A stretch of 64,000 nt of DNA from an uncultured Prevotellaceae bacterium (lineage in GTDB: Bacteria; Bacteroidota; Bacteroidia; Bacteroidales; Bacteroidaceae): positions 1-64,000 of the forward strand of contig CALCEL010000109.1 in NCBI GenBank assembly GCA_937900485.1, given 5' to 3'. Positions 51,316 through 59,829 of this stretch are shown one piece after another (the stretch's first letter is position 1; the number at the start of each line of letters is the position of its first letter). The position numbers were made by a program, and so were the translations under genes. Below the pieces are notes generated by a model. The model was not told the DNA's origin, ran no database searches, and worked only from the letters and a program-made list of their open reading frames with translations.

Positions 51316-52566
51316 ATGTTGAATTTTTTTGATCTTGATCTGTGGGAAGAGATATATGACTCTCTGTACAGAAACAAATCGCGTACCTTGCTTACAGCCT
51401 TCGGCATATTCTGGGGCGTGTTCATGCTCGTACTTCTTATGGGAGGCGGCAAGGGACTTGAGAGAATGCTCGTGAGTGAGCTTGCCGGTTTCGCCACGAA
51501 CTCCGGATTCCTGTTCGCAGGCACCACGTCGGAGCCTTACAATGGATTCAGTAAGGACAGGAACTGGAGTATCACCATGGACGATGTGGACAGACTGCGC
51601 GCCAGTGTCCCCGAACTGGAGATTGTTACGCCAAACATATATTGTTGGGGAAAGACTGCGAAATGTAATAACCGCAGTTGTGACGTCACGATCGTCGGGA
51701 TATTTGAGGATTATATGAAGGTGGATGACCCGAAGATCACGAATGGCAGAGAGCTGAACATCATCGACATCGAGCAGAATCGTAAGGTGTGTGTTGTCGG
51801 TAGTCGCATTGTTGAGGAACTGTTTCCTGATGAGGCTGACCCTTGTGGAAAGTTCATAGATGTTGATAGCGTTAATTACCGCATTGTCGGGGTAAGCGGC
51901 AAGAGTGCCAATGGCATCAGTATAGGTGGCAATGCCACGAAGACCGTTTATCTGCCGTATACGACGACCCGGATCTTGTACAACAGGGGTGGAGATGTGG
52001 ATGTCCTTTGTCTGACCGCACGTGGAAATACTAAGATGTCGGAAGTGCAGCGCAAGGCTGAGATTGTCCTGAAGCGCGCGCATTTCATCAGCCCTAATGA
52101 CACTCAGGCTGTATTCAAACTGAACACGGAGGAGATATTCAATATGATTGACAGTCTTTTCTCCGGAGTGAGTGTTCTGGTGTGGATGATAGGGTTGGGT
52201 ACTCTCTTTGCCGGAGCGGTGGGCGTCAGCAACATTATGGTGGTGACAGTGAAGGAACGCACGACGGAGATAGGAATACGGCGGGCGATAGGAGCGAGGA
52301 CTTACGACATATTGGTAATGATAATGTTTGAAAGTGTCGTGCTTACGCTCATGGCGGGTATGAGTGGCATGCTTCTGGCAGTCCTCATTCTGCAGGCCGT
52401 GGAGACAGCAGTGAGTGGTCCTGGCACTGTGACGTCATTTCAGGTTAGTTTCCAATTAGCGGTCGGAGCATCGTTGCTGGTGGCATTGTTAGGCGGTGTG
52501 GCTGGACTGGCTCCGGCTATGAGAGCAATGAGCATCAAGCCTGTTGATGCTATGCGTGATGAGTAA
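51316..52566 (+). CDS. ABC transporter permease, MacB/FtsX type (second)
   Basis: The 416-residue protein has the same layout as the first: helix 1 near residues 18-40 (LLTAFGIFWGVFMLVLLMGG), periplasmic MacB_PCD domain, then three helices with VKERTTEIGIRRAIGARTYD and PAMRAMSIKPVDAMRDE. The two permeases are clearly paralogous but far from identical, so the exporter is a heterodimer. The fusion-protein gene follows after 18 bp. Confidence 0.92.
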   Translation: MLNFFDLDLWEEIYDSLYRNKSRTLLTAFGIFWGVFMLVLLMGGGKGLERMLVSELAGFATNSGFLFAGTTSEPYNGFSKDRNWSITMDDVDRLRASVPELEIVTPNIYCWGKTAKCNNRSCDVTIVGIFEDYMKVDDPKITNGRELNIIDIEQNRKVCVVGSRIVEELFPDEADPCGKFIDVDSVNYRIVGVSGKSANGISIGGNATKTVYLPYTTTRILYNRGGDVDVLCLTARGNTKMSEVQRKAEIVLKRAHFISPNDTQAVFKLNTEEIFNMIDSLFSGVSVLVWMIGLGTLFAGAVGVSNIMVVTVKERTTEIGIRRAIGARTYDILVMIMFESVVLTLMAGMSGMLLAVLILQAVETAVSGPGTVTSFQVSFQLAVGASLLVALLGGVAGLAPAMRAMSIKPVDAMRDE

Positions 52567-52584
52567 TTATTAATAAATCATAAT

Positions 52585-53688
52585 ATGGGAAAAGTATTTA
52601 AATGGATGTGCTTCGTGCTGCTGGCGGTGATTTTTATCGGAACGTTCATGTTTCTCTATCAGAAGTCTAAACCTGTTGTCGTGGAGTATGAGATTTACGA
52701 GGCCTCTTTAGCTGACATCGAGAAATCCACTATTGTCACGGGAAAGATAGAGCCTCGTGACGAGGTTAGCATTAAGCCTCAGATATCGGGCATCATTGCC
52801 GAGTTGTACAAACAAGCCGGTGACAAGGTTAAGAAAGACGAGGTGATAGCGAAAGTCAAGGTGATTCCAGACATGAGCTCGCTCAGCTCTGCCGAGAATC
52901 GTGTCACGTTGTCAGAGATTTCCTTCAAGCAGGCACAGAAAGACTATGAGCGAATGGAGAGGCTGTATAAGGAGAAGGTGGTGAGCGCTGAGGATTTTGA
53001 GAAAGCGGAGGTGACCTACAAAAACTCCAAGGCTGAGGTGAGCAACGCTAAGGATGCGTTGAATATCGTCAGGGACGGCGTCTCTTTGTCAAACGCTCGC
53101 ATGAGTACCACATTGATACGTTCCACTATTGACGGGCTGATATTAGATATACCAGTTAAGGTTGGTAACTCTGTCATATACAGCAACTCCTTCAGTGAGG
53201 GAACGACGGTGGCCACAGTGGCCGACATGTCCAAGCTGATATTTAAGGGAAACATAGACGAGACCGAGGTGGGCCGCATCAAGGAGAATATGCCTGTCGA
53301 GATTTCCGTGGGAGCCATACAGGGATTGACAATGAAAGGAAAGCTGGAGTATGTCTCTCCAAAAGGAGTGGAGTCGAACGGAGCCAACCAGTTTGAGATA
53401 AAGTCGAGCATCATGCTGCCCGACAGCGTCACGTTACGCTCCGGCTATGGAGCCAACGCTATTATCGTGCTGGATAAGGTTAAGAATGTACTGTGTGTGC
53501 CCGAGGCGTCATTGGAGTTCTCTGGTGACTCTACGTATGTCTATATCCTGACGGACTCTGTGCCTCAACAGAAATTCCAGAAACGATATGTCAAGACGGG
53601 CTTGAGTGATGGAGTGAGAATACAGGTTCTCTCCAGACTGCGTAAAGGTGATAAGGTGCGTGGTATTCAGCTAAACAAAGAAGAATGA
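52585..53688 (+). CDS. Periplasmic adaptor (membrane fusion protein, MacA/HlyD-like)
   Basis: The 367-residue product has an N-terminal anchor (WMCFVLLAVIFIGTFMFLYQ), a split lipoyl domain (EPRDEVSIKPQISGIIAELY and later RSTIDGLILDIPVKVG), a coiled-coil hairpin of about 60 residues and beta-barrel/membrane-proximal domains (DETEVGRIKENMPVEISVGA). It links the permeases to the outer-membrane channel. The stop codon overlaps the start of the TolC-like gene by 4 bp. The hairpin length suits MacA-like adaptors. Confidence 0.93.
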   Translation: MGKVFKWMCFVLLAVIFIGTFMFLYQKSKPVVVEYEIYEASLADIEKSTIVTGKIEPRDEVSIKPQISGIIAELYKQAGDKVKKDEVIAKVKVIPDMSSLSSAENRVTLSEISFKQAQKDYERMERLYKEKVVSAEDFEKAEVTYKNSKAEVSNAKDALNIVRDGVSLSNARMSTTLIRSTIDGLILDIPVKVGNSVIYSNSFSEGTTVATVADMSKLIFKGNIDETEVGRIKENMPVEISVGAIQGLTMKGKLEYVSPKGVESNGANQFEIKSSIMLPDSVTLRSGYGANAIIVLDKVKNVLCVPEASLEFSGDSTYVYILTDSVPQQKFQKRYVKTGLSDGVRIQVLSRLRKGDKVRGIQLNKEE

Positions 53689-55004
53689 TTATGAGAAAAA
53701 TGTGTGTCATGTCAGTCGCTGTCTTCATGTCTTATATCTGTGATGCCGGCGCACAACGTACATGGAGTCTGAGGCAGTGTGTGGATCATGCCGTGGAGCA
53801 TAACCTCACGGTCAAGCAATATGAGAACATGGTGAGGCAGAGACAAATCAGTCTGAGCACGTCGGAGAACAGCCGACTGCCCAATCTGACCGCCTCCGCC
53901 AATGAGAGTATGAGTTTCGGACGTGGTCTGACGTCCAATAACACATACGCTAACCGTAACACTCAAAGCACTAATTTTGACCTAAGCACAAATGTGCCGT
54001 TGTTCACTTCAGGCAGGATAACCAATGAGATAAAACTGGGCAGGCTTGACCTTGAGGCCTCTATGGCAGACCTCGACAAGGTCAAGGATAATATTGAGCT
54101 GCAGGTGATCAGGGCATATCTCGACGCGATATACCAGAAGGACATGGTCAAGGTGGCTGAGGAGCAGGTGCGTTTGTCCACATTACAGGTGAAGCGTGTT
54201 CAGATGCTTTATGACAATGATATGAGGTCAGGGGCGGATTTGGCTCAGATCAAGTCGGCGAAAGCTTCGGACGAGTCCTCACTCACGCAGCAACGCAACG
54301 CATATATGTTGGCGCTGCTCGAGCTTAGTCAGTTGCTTGAGCTGCCCACGCCAGACGGCATGGACCTTGTCACTCCGTCGACAGACGTCAGCGAGCTGTC
54401 CGACATACCGTTGCCGGAGGTGGTGTACTCTGAGGCCGTCGGAATGAAGCCGCAGGTCATGGCTGAGCAGATGAGGCTGAAAAGTGCTGAGAAAGGTGTC
54501 AAGGTGGCGCGTTCCTCCTACTTCCCGTCTTTATATTTCTCAGCGGGAATGGGTAGCAGCTACTACAAGACCTCAGGTTATGATACTCCATCATTCGGGT
54601 CGCAGATGAAAGACAACTTCAACAGATATATGGCGTTGTCATTTTCTGTGCCTATCTTCAACCGCTTTGCCACGCGAAATGCCGTGCGGACAGCTAAGGT
54701 GCAGGTCAATAACCAGGAGATACAGCTGGAGGAGACACGTAAGGCGTTGTATAAAGAGATACAACAGGCTTATTATAACGCCTTGGCTTCAAAAAGACAA
54801 TGTGAGAGTGCGGAGATGTCACTCGCAAGTGCTAATGAGTCATTTGAGCTTACGAGAAATAGATACGAGAACGGTAAGGCTAATGCCACAGATTTCCAAG
54901 AGGCGAAGATGTCACTGATGAAAGCGGAGACAACACTGTTGCAGTCGAAATACACATTCCTCTTCAGACGTGAGATTATCAACTTCTACAGAAGGACAAG
55001 ATAA
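53685..55004 (+). CDS. TolC-family outer-membrane efflux protein
   Basis: The 439-residue product has a signal peptide (ATG at 53685 or 53691; MCVMSVAVFMSYICDAGAQ) and two outer-membrane efflux repeats. It shows WSLRQCVDHAVEHNLTVKQY at the start and LEETRKALYKEIQQAYYNAL, ENGKANATDFQEAKMSLMKA in the second repeat. It forms the trimeric outer-membrane channel for the exporter. It is the last gene of the operon; a near-perfect hairpin at 55012-55049 follows. Confidence 0.94.
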   Translation: MIMRKMCVMSVAVFMSYICDAGAQRTWSLRQCVDHAVEHNLTVKQYENMVRQRQISLSTSENSRLPNLTASANESMSFGRGLTSNNTYANRNTQSTNFDLSTNVPLFTSGRITNEIKLGRLDLEASMADLDKVKDNIELQVIRAYLDAIYQKDMVKVAEEQVRLSTLQVKRVQMLYDNDMRSGADLAQIKSAKASDESSLTQQRNAYMLALLELSQLLELPTPDGMDLVTPSTDVSELSDIPLPEVVYSEAVGMKPQVMAEQMRLKSAEKGVKVARSSYFPSLYFSAGMGSSYYKTSGYDTPSFGSQMKDNFNRYMALSFSVPIFNRFATRNAVRTAKVQVNNQEIQLEETRKALYKEIQQAYYNALASKRQCESAEMSLASANESFELTRNRYENGKANATDFQEAKMSLMKAETTLLQSKYTFLFRREIINFYRRTR

Positions 55005-55011
55005 GAGCGTG

Positions 55012-55049
55012 CGAGACTACAGTCTGAACGTTATCACAGACTGGTCTCG
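55012..55049. terminator. Hairpin between convergent genes
   Basis: CGAGACTACAGTCTG (55012-55026) and CAGACTGGTCTCG (55037-55049) form a near-perfect stem. It lies 8 bp after the TolC-like gene and covers the last codons of the convergent minus-strand gene. There is no T-run, so termination strength is uncertain. Confidence 0.5.
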
Positions 55050-55292
55050 TGTGTTGCGGATGGCTGGTATCTCCCAGTCGACAGTCCCCAACTCATAAAT
55101 GTCAACACCTGTTTCTGAATATTCTGAATCGGTCTCTATACCTATGGTGTAGAGATCGTATTCTGTTATGCGCTTACCCGGAAATAATGTCTGCAGCTTG
55201 TCTAAGGCGGCCCGATGACACAGCTCCACGTCAAAGTCTTCCTCGTCGAGGAAGAAACGCCTGAATATGAAAACATTTTCGCTCTGACTCAT
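55017..55292 (-). CDS. Hypothetical acidic protein, 91 residues
   Basis: I do not recognise the family. The product is soluble and acidic with MSQSENVFIFRRFFLDEEDF, DVELCHRAALDKLQTLFPGK and TDSEYSETGVDIYELGTVDW. A -7 box TAACTTCG on the minus strand (55360-55353) lies about 60 nt before the ATG, which supports a real gene. It is convergent with the exporter operon and divergent from the second RSH gene, so it could be a small regulator or target of either (inference). Confidence 0.55.
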   Translation of the reverse strand: MSQSENVFIFRRFFLDEEDFDVELCHRAALDKLQTLFPGKRITEYDLYTIGIETDSEYSETGVDIYELGTVDWEIPAIRNTRDQSVITFRL

Positions 55293-55352
55293 GTCTGAAA
55301 TGTGTGAACGTTTCTTTTTTTGTTTCTCCTGTGATAATGTTACTTACACACG

Positions 55353-55360
55353 CGAAGTTA
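55353..55360 (-). promoter_or_regulatory. -7 box for the 91-residue gene
   Basis: TAACTTCG on the minus strand, the same variant box as upstream of mtaB. Confidence 0.4.
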
Positions 55361-55446
55361 GTCATTAATACGAAAAGAGCAGTGTCATATGCTCTGTTTG
55401 TGTGAAAAAACATAATCGTGTTGATGATAAATGAAAGAAAAAACGC

Positions 55447-55454
55447 TAACTTTG
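55447..55454 (+). promoter_or_regulatory. -7 box of the second RSH gene
   Basis: TAACTTTG is an exact TAnnTTTG box, 26 nt before the ATG at 55481. A TTG at 55421-55423 is the nearest -33 candidate, at a rather long 23-bp spacing. Confidence 0.55.
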
Positions 55455-55480
55455 TTGTGAACCTGTGAACTGATAATATT

Positions 55481-57358
55481 ATGGAAAAGTTACACATAAC
55501 TGACATCGATAAGTCTGCTAATGAAGTATTTGACGTTATGTCTCAACGTGTCACGCCGGATGAGTTGAGACAGATAAAGTCTGCTTTTGAGTTTGCCAAG
55601 GCTGCGCATGCTGAACAGAAACGCAACACGGGACATCCGTACATTATTCACCCCATCGCCGTCGCACGTATCGCTGCGGTGGAGCTGAAGCTCGACGCTC
55701 ACTGTGTCATGGCGGCTTTTCTTCATGACGTGGTGGAGGATACTTCGTGTACGCTGGATGACATAAGGACGAACTTCGGCGATGATGTGGCTTTTCTTGT
55801 TGATACTGTGACGAAGAAACACAAGAGTGCGTATAAGAACTCGAAACAGGTGGACAACTACGAGCAGCTGTTGGAGTCTGTGCATTATGACATGAGAGCC
55901 TTGATGGTGAAGATCGCTGACAGACTGCATAATATGCGTACGCTGCAGAGTATGCGTCCGGATAAGCAAATGAAGATAGCGGGTGAGACCGACTATTTAT
56001 ACGCTCCTCTTGCTAACAGACTCGGACTGTACGATGTCAAGACTGACCTCGAGAACCTGAGCTTCAAGTTCAGGTGCCCTTATGAGTATTTCAACATACT
56101 GAAACAGCAGAAGTACGACATGGAGCACGACCGGGTCAGGCTGGATGTGTTCACATCTCGTATCAAGAATCTGTTGGAGGAGAACGGTATTTGCGGAGTC
56201 GCCGAGGTCTATTACAGACGTCCGTATAGCATATGGAGGAAAATGAGAGATAAGGAATGTGACTATAAGCACGTGCCTAATAAGTATTATGTGCGAGTGA
56301 CGTTCTCAAAGTGCGACCGCGACCTGAAGGAGAAAGAGGTGTGCGTGAAGATTTACTCCATCCTCACGGATGTGTATAAGGAGAAGCCGGGATTCTTCAA
56401 TAATTATATTGATCAGGCTAAGGAGAACTCATACCAGTGTCTGAATGTGATGCTCCTGTCCGAGATGGGCATTTGGGAGGATGTGCAGATATGTTCCGAG
56501 AAGATGGTGGAGAGCTCCAAGCTAGGATGCATGACAGGACTGAACGACGGAAATATCGACGAGTGGATAAAGAGGTTCCAGGGCGTGCTCAAGGATATAG
56601 CGGACAGTAAGGGAAAAATGAACCTGATGGAGAACGTGGCGACCACACTGTATTATGACGACGTTATGGTCTTTACTCCTGATGGACGCTCTCTCATTCT
56701 TCCTAAAGGGTCCACGGCGATAGACTTCGCTTTTGAGCTGGGTGATAATGTCGGTCTTCATGCTAAATATGCTAGGATAAACGGAAAGCTGTGTCCTGTC
56801 AGAACTATACTTCACAGAGGCGACTGCGTGGAGATAGGAACAGTGGAGGAAGTGGTGGCTAAGGCGGGCTGGATTGAGCAGACGTGTACCTACAATGCGA
56901 AACGGGCGCTGAGGAATATCAAGAACGATGATGAGGATAACATATACCGGTGTCCGCATTGCAATCCGCTGCCGGGAGGGGAGACCATCGGATTCCGTAA
57001 TCCGGACAACACGATCACGATACATAGGAGAAGCTGTTCGGACGTCATCGTCGAGGCGTCGAAGTACGGCGACTCTATCGTGGAGTATAATTTCAGGGAG
57101 AGAGCCAACAGGACCTATCCTGTCTCAATCACGATAACGGCGGTGGACCGATACCATCTGCTCATGGATATAATAATATGTATCACTCATACTCTCAATC
57201 TGTCCATCGACTCGTTGAACACTATCATTGACGATGAGATAGTGACTTGTCAAGTGACGTTCCTCACGCACTCTGTCAACGAGGTGGTGAGATGTATGTC
57301 AGAGCTTTATGACATAGACGGAGTGGATGAGGTGAAACAGAATGGTATTCATACCTGA
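55481..57358 (+). CDS. Second RSH protein: intact (p)ppGpp hydrolase site, altered synthetase site
   Basis: The 625-residue protein keeps the HD hydrolase with FLHDVVEDT (His82-Asp83) and KIADRLHNMRTL. In the synthetase region PYSIWRKM is kept, but the Asp of DILAVRIIF in the first RSH is Asn267 here (NKYYVRVTF), the Glu of WIEVQIRS is Asp334 (WEDVQICS), the conserved LH is LN322, and the AAHW stretch is lost. TGS (SLILPKGSTAIDFAFELGDN), a Cys cluster (YRCPHCNPLPGG) and ACT-like domains follow. It probably hydrolyses but does not make (p)ppGpp (inference). About 115 residues shorter than the first RSH. Its own promoter and the palindrome at 57452 frame it. Confidence 0.9.
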   Translation: MEKLHITDIDKSANEVFDVMSQRVTPDELRQIKSAFEFAKAAHAEQKRNTGHPYIIHPIAVARIAAVELKLDAHCVMAAFLHDVVEDTSCTLDDIRTNFGDDVAFLVDTVTKKHKSAYKNSKQVDNYEQLLESVHYDMRALMVKIADRLHNMRTLQSMRPDKQMKIAGETDYLYAPLANRLGLYDVKTDLENLSFKFRCPYEYFNILKQQKYDMEHDRVRLDVFTSRIKNLLEENGICGVAEVYYRRPYSIWRKMRDKECDYKHVPNKYYVRVTFSKCDRDLKEKEVCVKIYSILTDVYKEKPGFFNNYIDQAKENSYQCLNVMLLSEMGIWEDVQICSEKMVESSKLGCMTGLNDGNIDEWIKRFQGVLKDIADSKGKMNLMENVATTLYYDDVMVFTPDGRSLILPKGSTAIDFAFELGDNVGLHAKYARINGKLCPVRTILHRGDCVEIGTVEEVVAKAGWIEQTCTYNAKRALRNIKNDDEDNIYRCPHCNPLPGGETIGFRNPDNTITIHRRSCSDVIVEASKYGDSIVEYNFRERANRTYPVSITITAVDRYHLLMDIIICITHTLNLSIDSLNTIIDDEIVTCQVTFLTHSVNEVVRCMSELYDIDGVDEVKQNGIHT

Positions 57359-57451
57359 CGGGAACATAAGGTATGTCTGACTGTGTCTTGTGACCGGCAC
57401 GACACCGCTGATGGCGACCTTTGTGTCGCTTGTGCCGTCCGCCAGTGATTG

Positions 57452-57490
57452 TTTAGCGATTTACACCTATATATATAGTGAGTCGCTAAA
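57452..57490. repeat. Long imperfect palindrome
   Basis: TTTAGCGA (57452-57459) and TCGCTAAA (57483-57490) are perfect inverted repeats around an inner CAC-CTATATATATAG-TG core, itself nearly symmetric. It lies about 95 bp after the second RSH gene. It could be a terminator without a T-run or a protein-binding site. Confidence 0.5.
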
Positions 57491-57557
57491 TGTGCCGCAA
57501 TATAGGCGTGAAATCAGACAAAAATATTATGGGAAATAATGGACAATTTATGGGATG

Positions 57558-57856
57558 ACGAAATTTCCTATGCCTGTTTTTTTGCTAAATATTGGTTAAC
57601 TTGTTGATAATCTTAAAACAAGGCTTTTGAAAATCTTAGGTCTCTTTTTTGAAATTCTTAGGTTAGGTTGTGGTCTATACACAGGTCTGCAGTTTTCAAA
57701 ATCCTTACCTGAGAGTTTCAACGTCCTAACCTGAGATTTTCAGAGGCAGAATAAGACATGGAAAATAACTGGAAGTCATTTTTCCTTTGTCACGTGTCAA
57801 CGGAAAAACTGGAGTTTTGAACAATAAAATTTAGTGGGGCGGATAGGAAATTTGGT
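57558..57856 (-). repeat. Dispersed ~298-bp intergenic element, copy 4 (inverted)
   Basis: Bounded by ACGAAATTTCCTAT (57558) and ATAGGAAATTTGGT (57843-57856), a terminal inverted repeat with one mismatch. Read on the minus strand it lines up with copies 1-3: CTCAGGTTAGG begins 120 nt from the right end, and the arms at 57725-57736 and 57656-57667 face each other. The outside flank GGACAATTTATGGGATG (57541-57557), read in reverse, matches the right flank of copy 3, so similarity extends past the terminal repeat on that side. Confidence 0.83.
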
Positions 57857-58212
57857 GAGGTGTCATGTGCCGCGCGTCGGGTCTTCTTGCTATGTACTGC
57901 GGGTGGTAACGAGTAGATTATTAAGGATGTATGAGTGATTCAGATTGAGGAGACACTCAGTGTGAAGTTGTGAGATTATGACTGAGACGTTTTTTTGTGC
58001 GATTCAGTCAGAACGCACAGTTAAATTACTTGTTATGCGGTGGAAAACAAATTGTTCAGCGTGCTTTAACGCTTCGACATGCACTACGTCATGTTAAATC
58101 CTATATTGCATGTGTGCGGTTACACTTGTTTCGTATGTACCATATATTGGTGAATTATTCTTATTCATTCAAAAAAAAAATCTAATAAATGTTAGTTTTA
58201 AAAAGAATTTAT

Positions 58213-58220
58213 TTACTTTG
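58213..58220 (+). promoter_or_regulatory. -7 box of the V-ATPase operon
   Basis: TTACTTTG is a one-base variant of TAnnTTTG. GTTAGTTTT at 58190-58198 may serve as the upstream element. The leader to the first ATG is about 90 nt. Confidence 0.45.
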
Positions 58221-58317
58221 CGTTTGAGATTATAATTAGGGAACAGGAAAACTGACATATATTTTTTCTTAATCAAAAGGTATTGTTTCGGGAAGTGTAA
58301 TAATTAAATCAAAATAT

Positions 58318-58908
58318 ATGGAAAATAAAATTCAAGAACTTACGGAGAAACTCCTGAATGATGGAGTGGAAAAAGGCAATGCTGAGGCTGCGAGAATTGT
58401 GAGCGAGGCTGAGGCTAAGGCTGCAAGTCTGTTGTCTGACGCTGAGGCTAAGGCTAAGGAGATTCTTGCAAATGCTCAGAAGGAGGTGCAGGCACTGCAG
58501 GATAACACCAAGTCGGAGATACGTATGTACGCGTCACAGGCTGTCAGTGCACTGAAGAGCGAGATAGCAAATGTGGTGGGTGACAAGGTGGTGAAAGAGG
58601 CTGCCAAGAACGTCGTCGACGATAAGGCTTTCATGAATGAGTTTATTCTTAAGCTGGCGGAGAAGTGGAGCGACGGGGAGAACATGGTCATCTCGTCCGC
58701 CGACGCAGAGAGCCTCAAGGCACTGTTCGCGTCAAAGGCCAAGTCTTTGCTCGACAACGGCGTTCGCATAGAGAAGGTCAACGGTAATGACGCTTCGTTC
58801 ATCATACAGCCGGAGAACGGCGCATATAAGGTGAAATTCGGAGAGGAAGAGTTTGAGAATTATTTTAAGAAATTCCTTCGTCCACAGTTGGTGGATATGA
58901 TTTTCTGA
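58318..58908 (+). CDS. V-type ATPase subunit E
   Basis: Subunit E is the peripheral stalk that ties V1 to the membrane part. The 196-residue product starts MENKIQELTEKLLNDGVEKG and has a long Ala/Glu/Lys-rich helix (residues 20-70, AKAASLLSDAEAKAKEILAN) and a globular C-terminal part (GVRIEKVNGNDASFIIQPEN, FEEYFK-like EFENYFKKFLRPQLVDMIF). Size and layout fit subunit E of bacterial V/A-ATPases. It opens the operon and the DUF2764 gene starts 3 bp later. Confidence 0.9.
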   Translation: MENKIQELTEKLLNDGVEKGNAEAARIVSEAEAKAASLLSDAEAKAKEILANAQKEVQALQDNTKSEIRMYASQAVSALKSEIANVVGDKVVKEAAKNVVDDKAFMNEFILKLAEKWSDGENMVISSADAESLKALFASKAKSLLDNGVRIEKVNGNDASFIIQPENGAYKVKFGEEEFENYFKKFLRPQLVDMIF

Positions 58909-58911
58909 TAT

Positions 58912-59784
58912 ATGGGTAACTACTATTGTTTAATGTCGGGTCTGCCAGACCTTTCGTTAGATGATACGAAATGTCCCGTCACCGTCGATGAAGTGACTGC
59001 TCTGTTCAATGAGGAACAGGACGTGTCGTCTAAGGATAGGAGAATACTTTCAATGTTTCTGGCGGAACGTGACTGCCGTAATCTGCTATGCTTGCTGAAA
59101 GGTAAGGGCGATGATATCACTCTGTTAGGCAATCTGTCCGTTGAGGAACTGGAGAGCCTGGTGGTGTGTGCCCGTGAGGGGGTGACGGATGACGAGCTGT
59201 CGTTCCCGGAATATATGTTGGGCTTCGTGCGTGAATACGACGAGCGTTCCGAGGAAAAGGGTTTCTTCCCGGATGACTGTCTCATGATCAGGTACTGGGA
59301 GTCTCTCAAGACATCCGACAGCCGTTTCATGTCTGACTGGGCGGAGTTCAACATCAACATGTCTAACATTCTCACTGCAATGATCGCCAGGTCACAGGAA
59401 TGGAATGTAGGTGACTACATCATCGGGGAGAATGACGTGAACGATATGATCAAGACCAGCAAAGCCAGGGATTATGACCTCGGCAGAGAATATGACTACG
59501 TGCCTGCCATCATGCGCGTGATGGAGTGTGACGACCCCGTAGAGAAGGAAAAGCGTATCGATGCGCTCAGATGGGGGTGGCTCGATGACGCCGTGTTCTT
59601 CAACACGTTCTCCATGGACGCTGTCATCGCTTATCTGTGTAAGGTGCAGATGATGGAGAGATGGCGACTGCTTGACCCTATAACAGGAAAGGTTCGTTTC
59701 GAGGAGATAATAAATAGTCTTAGAAGTGAGGTCCAGGTGCCGGAGGAGTTTACGCTTAAGTCTCCTTTCGCCAGAAAAGACTGA
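58912..59784 (+). CDS. DUF2764 protein of the V-ATPase operon
   Basis: The 290-residue product matches the DUF2764 group, found in Bacteroidota V-ATPase operons at the place where subunit C stands in other bacteria. It starts MGNYYCLMSGLPDLSLDDTK and is helical, acidic and soluble, with WESLKTSDSRFMSDWAEFNI and DYDLGREYDYVPAIMRVMEC. It may be a diverged subunit C/d that joins the central stalk to the membrane ring (inference from position and helical character). Start is 3 bp after subunit E. Confidence 0.87.
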   Translation: MGNYYCLMSGLPDLSLDDTKCPVTVDEVTALFNEEQDVSSKDRRILSMFLAERDCRNLLCLLKGKGDDITLLGNLSVEELESLVVCAREGVTDDELSFPEYMLGFVREYDERSEEKGFFPDDCLMIRYWESLKTSDSRFMSDWAEFNINMSNILTAMIARSQEWNVGDYIIGENDVNDMIKTSKARDYDLGREYDYVPAIMRVMECDDPVEKEKRIDALRWGWLDDAVFFNTFSMDAVIAYLCKVQMMERWRLLDPITGKVRFEEIINSLRSEVQVPEEFTLKSPFARKD

Positions 59785-59829
59785 TTTCTGGATGTCGTAT
59801 TAATTATTGATAATAAAAACATAGCATAA

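Larger units (their letters stand above)
57359..58317. other. Intergenic region between second RSH and V-ATPase operon
   Basis: About 960 bp without a supported gene. It contains a palindrome (57452-57490), copy 4 of the dispersed element in inverted orientation (57558-57856) and the V-ATPase promoter (58213-58220). Nothing is seen in 57870-58190. Confidence 0.65.

Noticed and set aside
57997..58185. 62-codon plus-strand frame before the V-ATPase operon
   Set aside because: No promoter, no recognisable features, Arg/His/Leu-rich composition typical of random frames.
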